Positions 1 to 7,460 of a stretch of 14,603 nucleotides of DNA are shown piece by piece. A program made the position numbers and the translations under genes. The stretch comes from Deltaproteobacteria bacterium. GTDB lineage: Bacteria; Desulfobacterota; Desulfobulbia; Desulfobulbales; VMSU01. The stretch spans positions 1-14,603 of the forward strand of contig JAJYJA010000049.1 in assembly GCA_021789795.1 (NCBI GenBank), given 5' to 3'. The notes under the pieces are model-generated. The model made no database searches and was not told where the DNA came from. It saw only the letters and a list, made by a program, of their open reading frames with translations. The first letter of the stretch is position 1; every line of letters begins with the position of its first letter.

Positions 1-36
1 GACCAAGTGAACATAGGAAAATCGCCAGACTTGGTC
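1..36. repeat. 8-bp perfect inverted repeat at the left edge
   Basis: Positions 1-8 (GACCAAGT) are the exact reverse complement of 29-36 (ACTTGGTC), with a 20-base spacer. It lies just beyond the premature end of hsdS. It could be part of the terminal repeats of an inserted element, a hairpin, or chance. The window edge prevents a decision. Confidence 0.35.
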
Positions 37-43
37 TTGTTGT

Positions 44-101
44 GAGCTCTATGGCCACAGTGACCGGCTAAAATAGCTCCAGAGAGTGGCCATAGGGGCT
101 C
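44..101. repeat. Inverted repeat overlapping the broken 3' end of hsdS
   Basis: CTATGGCCAC at 49-58 is perfectly inverted as GTGGCCATAG at 86-95. The pairing continues outward (GAGC at 44-47 with GCTC at 98-101) after a short mismatch or gap. The arms enclose the premature hsdS stop at 68-70. Read on the minus strand, the repeated GGCCAC and GCTATT-like blocks resemble the multiple terminal repeats of IS21-type elements, but this is inference from memory of that family. No transposase lies in the window to confirm it. Confidence 0.45.
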
Positions 102-943
102 GGCGTTTCAAACCTCACGGATTCAGGTTCTTGTTCACGTTTATTGCCCCGAGCAATCAATATATCTCCCGGTTCAAGAAAGTCCTTTTTATTAATTTGT
201 TCTGTGCCAATACCGAACTCAACTTTGGTGACATCGACCCCAAATCCAGATACTGCCGATGGCATAAGAACAGGTGTGCCAGACCATTCATGGTGCGTGA
301 CAAATGAAGGTCCACTTCGTGGGTTGAAGCTAATGATGTCAGCAACCTTCCCCTTTGCTTCTGCTGGTCGCATTGCAGCCTCTATGCCTGCTTCCACCAG
401 AAATTTTGTCTGTTTCAAGCTTTCGATACGGGTTTTCTCCGCAGAATGGATCTGATTGCTAAGGCCAACAATCTGATTGACTATGCGCCGTTGCTCCGCA
501 AGTGGTGGCAAGGGCACAATGAGAGGGAGAAAACGACTAGACTTAAGTTCAGTCTTAATACCTCCAGGCAACGCAGCAGATAGAATTTCTCGAAATGGCC
601 TACTGCGTAAATACCACCAGAGATATGAAGTATCTGCTCGGTTTTTTATGACGCTATATGCACTGTAATGGATAGTAGCCGCTACCGGCATCGAATTATC
701 AAGGCCATAGACAGCTATGGCCCCCTTTGCCGCATTAATGCCAGATAGCAGTATGTCGCCAGGGCATACCAAGATCATATCCGTCTTTGAATTGGTGTCT
801 TGGCGCAACTCAATTCGCCCAACATCAAATCGAATTTTGGAAACGATTTTAATGTTGCCTTGAGCGATAGAATCTGGCGCAGGAGTTTCGCGACGCTCAA
901 CAAGGAGTTCCCGCAATGGTACTGTGTGCCAAACGCAATTCAT
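68..943 (-). CDS. hsdS: Type I restriction specificity subunit HsdS, C-terminally truncated
   Basis: HsdS is the DNA-recognition subunit of a Type I restriction-modification complex (M2S methyltransferase, R2M2S endonuclease). The 291-aa product has a first target-recognition domain at about residues 1-145. The conserved central region follows: LPPLAEQRRIV at about 146-156, then a helical spacer to about residue 195. A second recognition domain then begins, and an HsdS-like ARGNKREQ motif sits near residue 268. The sequence stops resembling HsdS right after it (about position 130) and ends after about 20 unrelated residues. Family members are usually about 380-450 aa, so most of the second half-site domain is missing. 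The ATG overlaps the restored stop of the upstream DUF1016 gene (ATGA, 940-943), and an AGGGGG ribosome site lies about 9 bases upstream. Base composition is clearly more AT-rich than in hsdM or the DUF1016 gene, as expected of exchanged recognition domains. A half-HsdS can sometimes act as a dimer, so loss of function is not certain. Confidence 0.85.
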   Translation of the reverse strand: MNCVWHTVPLRELLVERRETPAPDSIAQGNIKIVSKIRFDVGRIELRQDTNSKTDMILVCPGDILLSGINAAKGAIAVYGLDNSMPVAATIHYSAYSVIKNRADTSYLWWYLRSRPFREILSAALPGGIKTELKSSRFLPLIVPLPPLAEQRRIVNQIVGLSNQIHSAEKTRIESLKQTKFLVEAGIEAAMRPAEAKGKVADIISFNPRSGPSFVTHHEWSGTPVLMPSAVSGFGVDVTKVEFGIGTEQINKKDFLEPGDILIARGNKREQEPESVRFETPSPYGHSLELF

Positions 944-2042
944 TCGGAAATTCCCCCTTCCAGGAGCCGTCTCTGTTCGTCAAGGTAGGCGGTGAGCTTG
1001 TCCGGGTCCGGCAGTTCCATCTGGTACTTGGAGACAAAGAGGCGGTTGTCGAGTTGTCGAGGCCGGCCAGGGCGTACTCCACCAGGGCGTGGTTCTTGCC
1101 GGTGCAGAGGAGCAGGCCCACCGGGGGCTGATCGCCCTCGGTCATCTCATGGGCGCGGTAGTAGCTGACATAGGTGTTGAGCTGGCCTAAATGTTCATGC
1201 CTGAAGGCATCGACCTTCAATTCCACCAGCACATGGCACTTGAGCACCCGGTGGTAGAAGACGAGGTCCACGAAGAAGTGCTCGCCGCCAATCACGATCC
1301 TTTTTTGCCGGGCCTCGAAACAGAAGCCGTGGCCGAGTTCTCGGAGAAACTCCTCCAGCCGGGCGATAAGCGCCGCTTCCAGCTCGGACTCGGGCAGCAC
1401 CTCCTGGGGCCGGAGGCCCAGAAACTCGAAGACAAAGGGGTCGCGGATGACGAGCGCCGGGGACTCCTGCTCGGCCGCTTCGTTGGCTAGGCGGGAAAGC
1501 GCTGCCTGATTGAGCGAGAGGCCGGAACGCTCATAGTAAAGGCTTGCGATCTGGCGTTTCAGCTCCCGCACGGACCAGCCGCCCTTGATGGACTCGACTT
1601 CATAGAAGGCCCTCTTCTGGTGGGAATCGAGGTCGAGCAATAGCTGGAAGTGAGTGAAGGAGAGGCGGTTAATGAGGAGCGTTGCCGACAGGCCGGATTC
1701 GGGAGTCGCTGCCTCCCGTTTTGCGGCAAGCTGCAAGGGGCCGGCCAATTCGGGATTCACCGCGTCCCGAATCTGGGGGTAGCTGAGATAAAACTGCCGG
1801 AATCGCCGCAGCTCGCGCTCATCGGCGCGTGGAACCCCTGCCGAGGAAAGCCTGCCGGCAAGGTTGGGAAGAAGTCGCTCGCCATAGGCGGCCCGGTCCT
1901 CGCCCTGCTGTTCGAACTCGACGATATGGGCGCCGATCAGCCAGTTGCGCAAAGTGAGCGCAACATTGACCGCCTTGGTGGCAGCGGTCCGCGTCCGTTC
2001 ATGGAGGCTTGCAATCGCTTGCACGAGCGCATCAAAGTTCAT
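897..2042 (-). CDS. DUF1016/YhcG-type PDDEXK nuclease, frameshifted near the C-terminus
   Basis: This protein of the DUF1016 (YhcG) family carries a helical N-terminal domain at about residues 1-170. A PDDEXK nuclease-like domain follows, with likely catalytic residues D259 (FFVDLVFY) and E274-x-K276 (VLVELK). Such genes are often found inside Type I restriction loci; their exact role there is not settled. The ATG overlaps the hsdM stop (ATGA, 2039-2042), and AGAGGG is a good ribosome site. The open frame as read is 381 aa, but after residue N330 the sequence becomes Ser/Thr-rich and atypical. An 8-bp tandem duplication at 1046-1061 causes this. With one copy removed, the frame reads LDNRLFVSKYQMELP and ends GGISE at 940, giving 364 aa with the expected family-like C-terminus and an ATGA overlap with hsdS. 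The catalytic core precedes the lesion, so activity may survive; the as-read gene also now overlaps hsdS by 47 bases. Confidence 0.85.
   Translation of the reverse strand: MNFDALVQAIASLHERTRTAATKAVNVALTLRNWLIGAHIVEFEQQGEDRAAYGERLLPNLAGRLSSAGVPRADERELRRFRQFYLSYPQIRDAVNPELAGPLQLAAKREAATPESGLSATLLINRLSFTHFQLLLDLDSHQKRAFYEVESIKGGWSVRELKRQIASLYYERSGLSLNQAALSRLANEAAEQESPALVIRDPFVFEFLGLRPQEVLPESELEAALIARLEEFLRELGHGFCFEARQKRIVIGGEHFFVDLVFYHRVLKCHVLVELKVDAFRHEHLGQLNTYVSYYRAHEMTEGDQPPVGLLLCTGKNHALVEYALAGLDNSTTASLSPSTRWNCRTRTSSPPTLTNRDGSWKGEFPNELRLAHSTIAGTPC
1046..1061 (-). repeat. 8-bp tandem duplication causing the frameshift
   Basis: On the plus strand TTGTCGAG occurs twice head to tail (CTCGACAA twice on the coding strand). 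One copy would encode GLDNRLFVSK, typical for the family; two copies shift the frame. The perfect duplication points to a recent slippage event, possible phase variation, or an assembly error. Confidence 0.85.
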
Positions 2043-3580
2043 GCCGCGCCCTCTTGCAGCAATCGCTGGATGGTGCCCATTATTTCTACGATGAGCGTCT
2101 CTTTTTTCAGGATAGCCGCCACCAACTGCTCGGGCGGCAGGTGGGTGATGTCCTCCTGGACGCTCGGGTTCTTGCGGTCAAGATTGCAGTTTGCGGCGAG
2201 GAGTTCGGCGGCCGGAACCTTCCAGGCCCGGCTGTTTTCCTCGCGCCTTTCCCACCAGTCGATGAGAGGCGCAAATTCCTCGAACTGCAAGGGCTGGGTC
2301 TTGGTGTAGTTCTTCCGGCCCTCGGGCAGCGGGTGCTCATAATACCAGACATCCCCGGAAGGCCCCCCCCGGTCGAAGAAGAGGACGTTGGTGGGAATGC
2401 CGGTATAGGGAGCGAAAACGCCGTTCGGGAGCCGGACAATGGTGTGGAGGTTGAACTCGGTCAAGAGTTCCTGTTTGATGCGGGCCGAGACGCCGTCGCC
2501 AAAGAGGGTGCCGTTCGGCACGACCACGGCGGCGCGGCCTGGCCGGGGTTGGCGGCGGAGTTTTCGCATGATGAGCTGGAGGAAAAGAAGGGTGGTCTCG
2601 GCGGTGCGCTTGTCGTCGGGGAAATTGCTCAGGATGCCGCGCTCCTCCTCCCCGCCGAAAGGCGGGTTGGTGATGACCACGTCCACCCGTTCCCGGTCGC
2701 CAATCTCTCGCAAAGGGAAGCGGAGCGCATTCAGAGGGTCGATGGTGGGTGCCTCGACGCCATGGAGAAGCAGGTTCATCTGACAGAGCAGATAGGGCAG
2801 AGGCTTGGCCTCGATGCCGAAAAGGGTCTCGCGCTGCAGGCGCTGATGGTCTGCGGCGGTCTTGCACTGCGTTTTCAGATGCTCGAAGGCTTGGGCAAGA
2901 AAGCCCCCGGTGCCGGCGGCGGGGTCAAGCACGGTCTCGCCCAGACGCGGATTCACGACGGAGACGATGAACTTCACCAGGGCGCGCGGGGTGTAAAACT
3001 CGCCGTTCTCCCCCGAGGCGTCCCGCATCTCCTTGAGCATGGACTCATAGAGATGGCCGAGAGTGTATATCTCCTCGGTAGAGGTGAAGTGAATAGCATT
3101 CACCTTGTTCAGTACATCACGCAGGAGATACCCGTTCAGCATGCGATTGACCGTGCCTTGAAAAACGGTGCGGATGACGTCGCGCCGGTCGCCGCCATTT
3201 ACTCCGGAGAGCATGCGGAGGTAGGCGAAGAGGCCGGGGCCTTTGCTCCCGTCCGGCCGGGTGGTCTCGTCGTTCTGGATGAAGGCGATGAGGGCGTCGC
3301 CGGTCATGCCGTCAGGCTTTGCGCCCCAATCCCGCCAGCGGTAGGGCACCTCGATGGCAGGCCGGAAGCGTTTTCCTTCCAAAGCGGCCTCTGCCTCGCG
3401 GACCTGCTCCAAGTCGTCAAGAAACTTGAGGAACAGTATCCAGGTGAGCATGGGGAGCCGGTCAAGATCGGTGGTAAGCCCCTTGTCCTTGCGCATGATG
3501 TCCCGGCAGGACTTGATGAGACTGCCGAGGGCCTGGGCGGTGGAGGTGGGTGTGTCGGGTTTTTTTCTGGTTCGTGCCAT
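2039..3580 (-). CDS. hsdM: Type I restriction-modification methyltransferase subunit HsdM
   Basis: HsdM is the N6-adenine methyltransferase subunit; with HsdS it methylates the host sites and it is needed for restriction. Counting from the ATG at 3580 the protein is 513 aa. It has an HsdM N-terminal helical domain (about 15-160, including the segment LPMLTWILFLKFLDD). It also has the GEFYTPR motif (193-199), the SAM-binding motif I DPAAGTGGF (219-227) and the catalytic motif IV NPPF (305-308). All catalytic elements look intact and the length is normal. A TTG at 3589 overlapping the hsdR stop would add three residues; I prefer the ATG, but neither start has a strong ribosome site, so coupling to hsdR translation is likely. 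The gene ends in an ATGA overlap with the DUF1016 nuclease gene. Confidence 0.95.
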   Translation of the reverse strand: MARTRKKPDTPTSTAQALGSLIKSCRDIMRKDKGLTTDLDRLPMLTWILFLKFLDDLEQVREAEAALEGKRFRPAIEVPYRWRDWGAKPDGMTGDALIAFIQNDETTRPDGSKGPGLFAYLRMLSGVNGGDRRDVIRTVFQGTVNRMLNGYLLRDVLNKVNAIHFTSTEEIYTLGHLYESMLKEMRDASGENGEFYTPRALVKFIVSVVNPRLGETVLDPAAGTGGFLAQAFEHLKTQCKTAADHQRLQRETLFGIEAKPLPYLLCQMNLLLHGVEAPTIDPLNALRFPLREIGDRERVDVVITNPPFGGEEERGILSNFPDDKRTAETTLLFLQLIMRKLRRQPRPGRAAVVVPNGTLFGDGVSARIKQELLTEFNLHTIVRLPNGVFAPYTGIPTNVLFFDRGGPSGDVWYYEHPLPEGRKNYTKTQPLQFEEFAPLIDWWERREENSRAWKVPAAELLAANCNLDRKNPSVQEDITHLPPEQLVAAILKKETLIVEIMGTIQRLLQEGAA

Positions 3581-3585
3581 AGAGT

Positions 3586-5937
3586 TCAAGCGGCCTCAGC
3601 GTAGAGAAAATCTTGCATGTTTTCAAGGGCGGCCCGCAGATGCTCGGGTCCGCCAAATCGGTTCACAATTTCGAGTACATTCCCGTAGGTGGAGATTGGC
3701 GGGACTTTCAGAATATCCGGAACCTTGAATTGGGCGGTGCCGTGCTCGATGTACTTGGCGAGAATCTGATCCAGAATCTCACGCGCCTCGGGCTTGAAGC
3801 GCTCCCAGAAGTCGGCCCGGCCCTTGCGTAACCGGTCGGCCCGCTCCCGCCTGGTGCGAATCGGGGCATTGTAAGCGACATGGCAGAGCAGATCGAACGG
3901 ATCAGCATCGGGCTGGCCGACATTCTCGGCGAGTTGTTCCAGGGATACGCCAAATTTCTCCAAGGTTTCAATAACGACGGCGCGTTCCTGGGTGTTGGTC
4001 CAAAACGATCGAAGTTCGGCTGCAGAAGTCCAGAGACTCCGCACCTTCTCGGAGGCGTAATCCATGTACTTCACGACCCGGAGTTGCTTGCCGGAGGCGT
4101 CAAGTTCATAAACCACATGGGCGGCAATGGCTACGCTGCCGCCATCCACATAGTATTTGCGGATTGGTGGTTCCGGCGACTCGGGCGGCAGGGGATCAGG
4201 AGGGAGACCGGGCGGCGGCTCTGGTGGCTCTGGTGGCTCGGGCTGAGGAATGGGTTTTTCAATTGGCGTTTCGATGGGTGGCTCGATGGGATCACCATCG
4301 AAGTCAGGATCGGCAAAAAGCCTTGTAGCGCTTCCTGTATAGTCAAGAATCGAAAACCAGAGCTTGCCGTAATCGGCCCTGACTCTGGTTCCTCGCCCGA
4401 TAATCTGCTTGAATTCGGTCATGGAATTGACGATGCGGGCAAGTGCTATGTTTTTACAGGTCTGGGCATCGACGCCGGTGGTGAGCAGCTTCGAGGTGGT
4501 GAGCACCACGGGGGTGCACTTCTCCAATTCCTGGAAACGGGAGAGATGCCCTCGGCCGACATCTCCTTCGTCAGCCACCACCCGCACCACATAGTCAGGG
4601 TGTTTCCTGGCGAATTCGGCGCATTCGTTGTTTATAGCCTGGCGCATCTCGTCGGCATGTTCCTGATCGACGCAGAATACAATGGTCTTGGCATAGGGGT
4701 CGGAACTCTTCAGAAAATCGGCGATGCTCTTGGCAATGGCCTGGGTGCGGGCGCGTAACGCCACCACCCGCTCGAAGTCTGGCGTTGCGTATTCGTCATC
4801 CGGGATCGGGCGGCCGTAGCGGTCGAGTTCATCCTTGGAAGGCCGCCAGCCGGTGGCGTCAATATCGGTGACGACCCGATGCACCCGGTAGGGAGCGAGG
4901 AAGCCGTCATCAATCCCTTGCCGGAGGCTATAGGTATAAACAGGGCTGCCAAAGTAGGCGTATGTATCCCGGTTTTCTTCCCGAAGCGGGGTCGCGGTCA
5001 TCCCGAACTGGTAGGCGGGGGAAAAGTATTCCAGAATCTCCCGCCAGTTGCTTTCCTCCCGCGCGCTGCCTCGGTGGCACTCGTCCACGACTATGAGGTC
5101 GAAAAACTCAGGGCCATATTCACGATATAGGCCCGGCCGCCGCTCGTCCCTGGCGATGGCCTGGTAAGTGGCAAAATACATCTCCCGGCTTTTGATCGCC
5201 TCGCCCTGAATCTTCCAACGCGCATCACCGAAGGGCGCAAACTGCTTATCTTTGGGATCGTCCACGAGGATGGAACGGTCGGAAAGGAAAAGGATGCGGG
5301 GCTTACGTGGCTCACTCAAGCGGTTCCAACGGGTGCTCCAGAGTTTCCAGCAAATGTGAAAGGCGACATCGGTTTTGCCAGTGCCGGTTGCCATGTTGAC
5401 CAGCACACGCCGACGGCCGGAGAGAATGGCGAGGATCACCCGGTTGATGGCAATCTCTTGGTAGTAGCGTGGAGACTTTCCGGGAATGGGAAGGCTGGGC
5501 GTGATGTACCGCTGGGCTTGCTCCTCGGTTTTCAAGCCAAGATTAGCTTGAAGGCGTTTCCAGAGGTCCGACGGTGTAGGGAAGGCGTCAAGGACTGTTT
5601 CCCGACCGGTCAGGAAGTCGAACTCGACGATACCATGGCCGTTGGTGGAATAAGCGAACTTCAGGTCAAGAATCTGGGCGTACTCCTTGGCCTGCTGGAG
5701 ACCATCGCCAGTTTTTTTATGCGAAGCCTTTGCCTCCACCACGGCAAGCATGAGATTCGGCCGGTAGCGCAAGATGTAATCGGCACGCTTTTGTGGCCCA
5801 CGACTGACCATAGTGCCGGCAACGATGATGCGGCCGTCAGTAAAGGTGCGCTGTTCGCTGATCTGGTCGTCATCCCAGCCGGCGGCATAAAGTTTCGGCA
5901 GGACATATTTGCGGCAGGTGTCGGCTTCAGTTGGCAT
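3586..5937 (-). CDS. hsdR: Type I restriction endonuclease subunit HsdR
   Basis: HsdR is the ATP-dependent translocase and nuclease subunit. The 783-aa protein starts with a PD-(D/E)XK nuclease domain: D53 in RADY and E68-x-K70 in VVEAKAS. A superfamily 2 helicase follows: Walker A ATGTGKT (183-189), DECH (285-288), MTATP (313-317) and motif VI QIIGRGTR (511-518). The layout fits the EcoEI-like HsdR group, which is shorter than the EcoKI type. Residues about 550-591 are a strongly proline-rich linker between the helicase and the C-terminal helical domain that contacts HsdM; its length is probably variable. The ATG at 5937 is the first gene of the operon, with a plausible promoter upstream (6014-6042). 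The TGA at 3586 lies against the hsdM start. All key residues are present, so the subunit looks functional. Confidence 0.95.
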   Translation of the reverse strand: MPTEADTCRKYVLPKLYAAGWDDDQISEQRTFTDGRIIVAGTMVSRGPQKRADYILRYRPNLMLAVVEAKASHKKTGDGLQQAKEYAQILDLKFAYSTNGHGIVEFDFLTGRETVLDAFPTPSDLWKRLQANLGLKTEEQAQRYITPSLPIPGKSPRYYQEIAINRVILAILSGRRRVLVNMATGTGKTDVAFHICWKLWSTRWNRLSEPRKPRILFLSDRSILVDDPKDKQFAPFGDARWKIQGEAIKSREMYFATYQAIARDERRPGLYREYGPEFFDLIVVDECHRGSAREESNWREILEYFSPAYQFGMTATPLREENRDTYAYFGSPVYTYSLRQGIDDGFLAPYRVHRVVTDIDATGWRPSKDELDRYGRPIPDDEYATPDFERVVALRARTQAIAKSIADFLKSSDPYAKTIVFCVDQEHADEMRQAINNECAEFARKHPDYVVRVVADEGDVGRGHLSRFQELEKCTPVVLTTSKLLTTGVDAQTCKNIALARIVNSMTEFKQIIGRGTRVRADYGKLWFSILDYTGSATRLFADPDFDGDPIEPPIETPIEKPIPQPEPPEPPEPPPGLPPDPLPPESPEPPIRKYYVDGGSVAIAAHVVYELDASGKQLRVVKYMDYASEKVRSLWTSAAELRSFWTNTQERAVVIETLEKFGVSLEQLAENVGQPDADPFDLLCHVAYNAPIRTRRERADRLRKGRADFWERFKPEAREILDQILAKYIEHGTAQFKVPDILKVPPISTYGNVLEIVNRFGGPEHLRAALENMQDFLYAEAA

Positions 5938-6013
5938 TCGGCATCAGAATCTCATTGCAATAGGCTATCGGTTTTAGCAGAAAGACGTTACGATCAATTT
6001 TTACAAGCTAGTA

Positions 6014-6042
6014 AGGATATAAAGTAAAAATCGTATCTGCAA
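6014..6042 (-). promoter_or_regulatory. Putative sigma70-type promoter of the hsdR-hsdM-DUF1016-hsdS operon
   Basis: On the minus strand TTGCAG (6042-6037) and TATCCT (6019-6014) are separated by exactly 17 bases in an AT-rich stretch. This predicts a transcript start near 6007 and a leader of about 70 bases before the hsdR ATG. Each box matches the consensus in 4 of 6 positions, so this is a prediction only. Confidence 0.4.
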
Positions 6043-6050
6043 GAATTGGT

Positions 6051-6161
6051 TTATTTTTTTGCACTAAGCCAAAGATCAGTGGCAGCCGCTTCGTCTCGGC
6101 CTAAGGTCATGGCGTGTAAGCCCGTATCGCAGGAGAAATTGCTATCGCCCCTCGAAGCCAG
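6051..6161 (-). pseudogene. Orphan C-terminal coding remnant, family not recognised
   Basis: The minus strand reads a protein-like tail with SCDTGLHAMTLGRDEAAATD, then LWLSAKK and a TAA at 6053-6051. In that frame a TGA (6164-6162) lies just upstream, with no start codon and no ribosome site. The composition (acidic helix, lysine end) looks like the true C-terminus of a gene whose front was lost when the restriction island arrived. I do not recognise the family. It may also be chance open frame. Confidence 0.3.
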
Positions 6162-6229
6162 TCAGCCCTCTTCGATTTTCCACCGGTGAGCTAGATATCG
6201 GCTGTGCGTAGGCGGCCCAACCGTCACCA

Positions 6230-6745
6230 TCAACAAACAGGCCGGGAGTTGTCGATCTCCACCCGCTCCACCTCCAGCGAGGCGGTGTCCAGGATGGCGA
6301 AACAGGGGGGGGTGGCCTCAGCGCCCAGCAACTCGCCGGGGTTGATCAGCAGGCAATCGCCCAGCCGCTCGACCCCGTAACGGTGGTTATGGCCGCAGCA
6401 CACCACCTGGAAACGGCCCTGGGCCGCCAGCCCCCTGGCCATCTCCGGGTAGTGGGTGAAGGCAATCTTAAGCCCCCCGGCCTCTATGGCCCCCAGAATA
6501 CCGTGATGGGTCAGGGTGGGCAGCGAGGTGCCGCAACGCCGGGAGATCAGGTGCTGGTCGCCCATGTTGTTGCCGTAAATCAGGTGCGCCGCCCCGCCGA
6601 ACTCGGCCAGCACCGGGAGCATGAAGGGCGAGATCAGGTCTCCGCAGTGGATCACCACTCCCACCCCGTAGGCGTTGCAGTAGGTCACCGCCGCCCGCAG
6701 GTTGGGGATATTGTCGTGGGTGTCGGAGAGGATGGCGATTCTCAC
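6230..6745 (-). CDS. YfcE/MJ0936-type metallophosphoesterase
   Basis: This is a 171-aa calcineurin-like phosphoesterase of the YfcE/MJ0936 type, which hydrolyses phosphodiesters in vitro using two metal ions; the physiological substrate is usually unknown. Metal ligands are visible: D8 and H10 (LSDTH), D36 (CGD), N59 (YGNN), H98 (THYP), and H119/H121 (CGHNH). The length is normal for the family. I start at the GTG at 6745, because the conserved RIAILSDTH strand follows immediately and this GTG overlaps the lolA stop (GTGA). The frame stays open further upstream but only as lolA read in another frame. Translation is probably coupled to lolA. A TGA at 6230 ends the gene; no clear intrinsic terminator follows. 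Confidence 0.9.
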   Translation of the reverse strand: MRIAILSDTHDNIPNLRAAVTYCNAYGVGVVIHCGDLISPFMLPVLAEFGGAAHLIYGNNMGDQHLISRRCGTSLPTLTHHGILGAIEAGGLKIAFTHYPEMARGLAAQGRFQVVCCGHNHRYGVERLGDCLLINPGELLGAEATPPCFAILDTASLEVERVEIDNSRPVC

Positions 6746-7416
6746 TTGTCGATAATCTCCGTGCCCTGGGGAGGGGTGAAGTGGAAGGCCGAATTCGACA
6801 CCCCTTGATTGATGAGCAGATGCGAGAACACCAGGTCGGTGACGGTGCCGAACTTGTCGGTGACCTTCAGCCGCTGCATCAGGAAATGCTGGCGATCCAC
6901 CCACAGGTTGATGAAGTCGATCTGGGGATGGCTCTGCTTGGGAACCAGCTTCAACTCGTAGCTGGCGGCGGGATGCAGCAAGTCCTCCACCTCGGGGCCG
7001 GTGACCGTGAAGTCGCGCAGAATATCGCCGGTGCCGGCGAAGAAGGCGTAGGTGACATCCGAATCCAGATACCCCTTGGCCGGGGAGACCATCATCTGCT
7101 TCTCCTTGGCGAAATACATGGAGATGGTCTTGCCGTCGCAGACAAAGACCTGGGTCTCGGGGGTCTGGTAGTCCCAGCGCATCAGGCCGGGCTTGGCCAG
7201 GAGGACGCTGCCGGAACCACGGCGGTCGCGGCCGTTGGCTTGGTTGCTGGTGGTCTGCTCGAAATCGGCCTTTAGGGTCTTGGTGGCGGCGTAGGCGGCC
7301 TGCACCTTCTTGGCCACCTCCACCGGCGAGAGCCCGGCGGCTAGGGCGGCCGGCGCCATCACCCCCGGCCAGAGCAGGTAACAGGGGAGGAGGAAAGCGA
7401 CGAGGATGGTTTTCAT
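6742..7416 (-). CDS. lolA: Outer-membrane lipoprotein carrier protein LolA
   Basis: LolA is the periplasmic chaperone that carries lipoproteins from the LolCDE transporter to the outer membrane. The 224-aa product has a Sec signal peptide: MKT, a hydrophobic core, and a cleavage region APAALAA at about 21-27. The mature part has the LolA hallmarks LKADFEQ (48-54), a glycine-rich strand GSGSVLLAKPGLMRWDY (67-83) and a C-terminal FHFTPPQGTE strand. Length is normal for the family. The ATG at 7416 is preceded by AAAAGAGAAA as a ribosome site. It lies 44 bases after murI and overlaps the phosphoesterase gene. Its presence supports a diderm host. Confidence 0.93.
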   Translation of the reverse strand: MKTILVAFLLPCYLLWPGVMAPAALAAGLSPVEVAKKVQAAYAATKTLKADFEQTTSNQANGRDRRGSGSVLLAKPGLMRWDYQTPETQVFVCDGKTISMYFAKEKQMMVSPAKGYLDSDVTYAFFAGTGDILRDFTVTGPEVEDLLHPAASYELKLVPKQSHPQIDFINLWVDRQHFLMQRLKVTDKFGTVTDLVFSHLLINQGVSNSAFHFTPPQGTEIIDK

Positions 7417-7460
7417 GGCGGGTTTCTCTTTTGATGTTGATGAGGTTTAGGGGCCGGGAT

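Larger units (their letters stand above)
5938..6229. other. Intergenic junction between the restriction operon and the envelope genes
   Basis: These 292 bases separate hsdR from the phosphoesterase gene. The half next to hsdR is AT-rich and holds the proposed hsdR promoter. The other half is GC-richer and contains a short protein-like remnant ending at 6051. It also holds a 6-bp inverted repeat (TCGAAG at 6152-6157, CTTCGA at 6170-6175) without a T-run. The change in composition suggests this is one boundary of the inserted restriction island; no attachment site or tRNA was recognised. Confidence 0.5.

Noticed and set aside
2009..3604. 531-aa open frame on the plus strand opposite hsdM
   Set aside because: It is the antisense shadow of the GC-rich hsdM, whose minus-strand product has all methyltransferase motifs; the plus-strand translation has no recognisable domain.
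3880..4758. 292-aa plus-strand open frame
   Set aside because: Lies entirely opposite the hsdR coding region, which has intact helicase motifs.
6152..6175. Hairpin TCGAAG...CTTCGA as terminator of the phosphoesterase gene
   Set aside because: Stem of only six bases, 12-base loop and no T-run on either side.
6746..6904. Longer N-terminus for the phosphoesterase (start at 6904)
   Set aside because: The extra 53 residues are lolA read in another frame; the conserved family start RIAILSDTH fits the GTG at 6745 overlapping the lolA stop.
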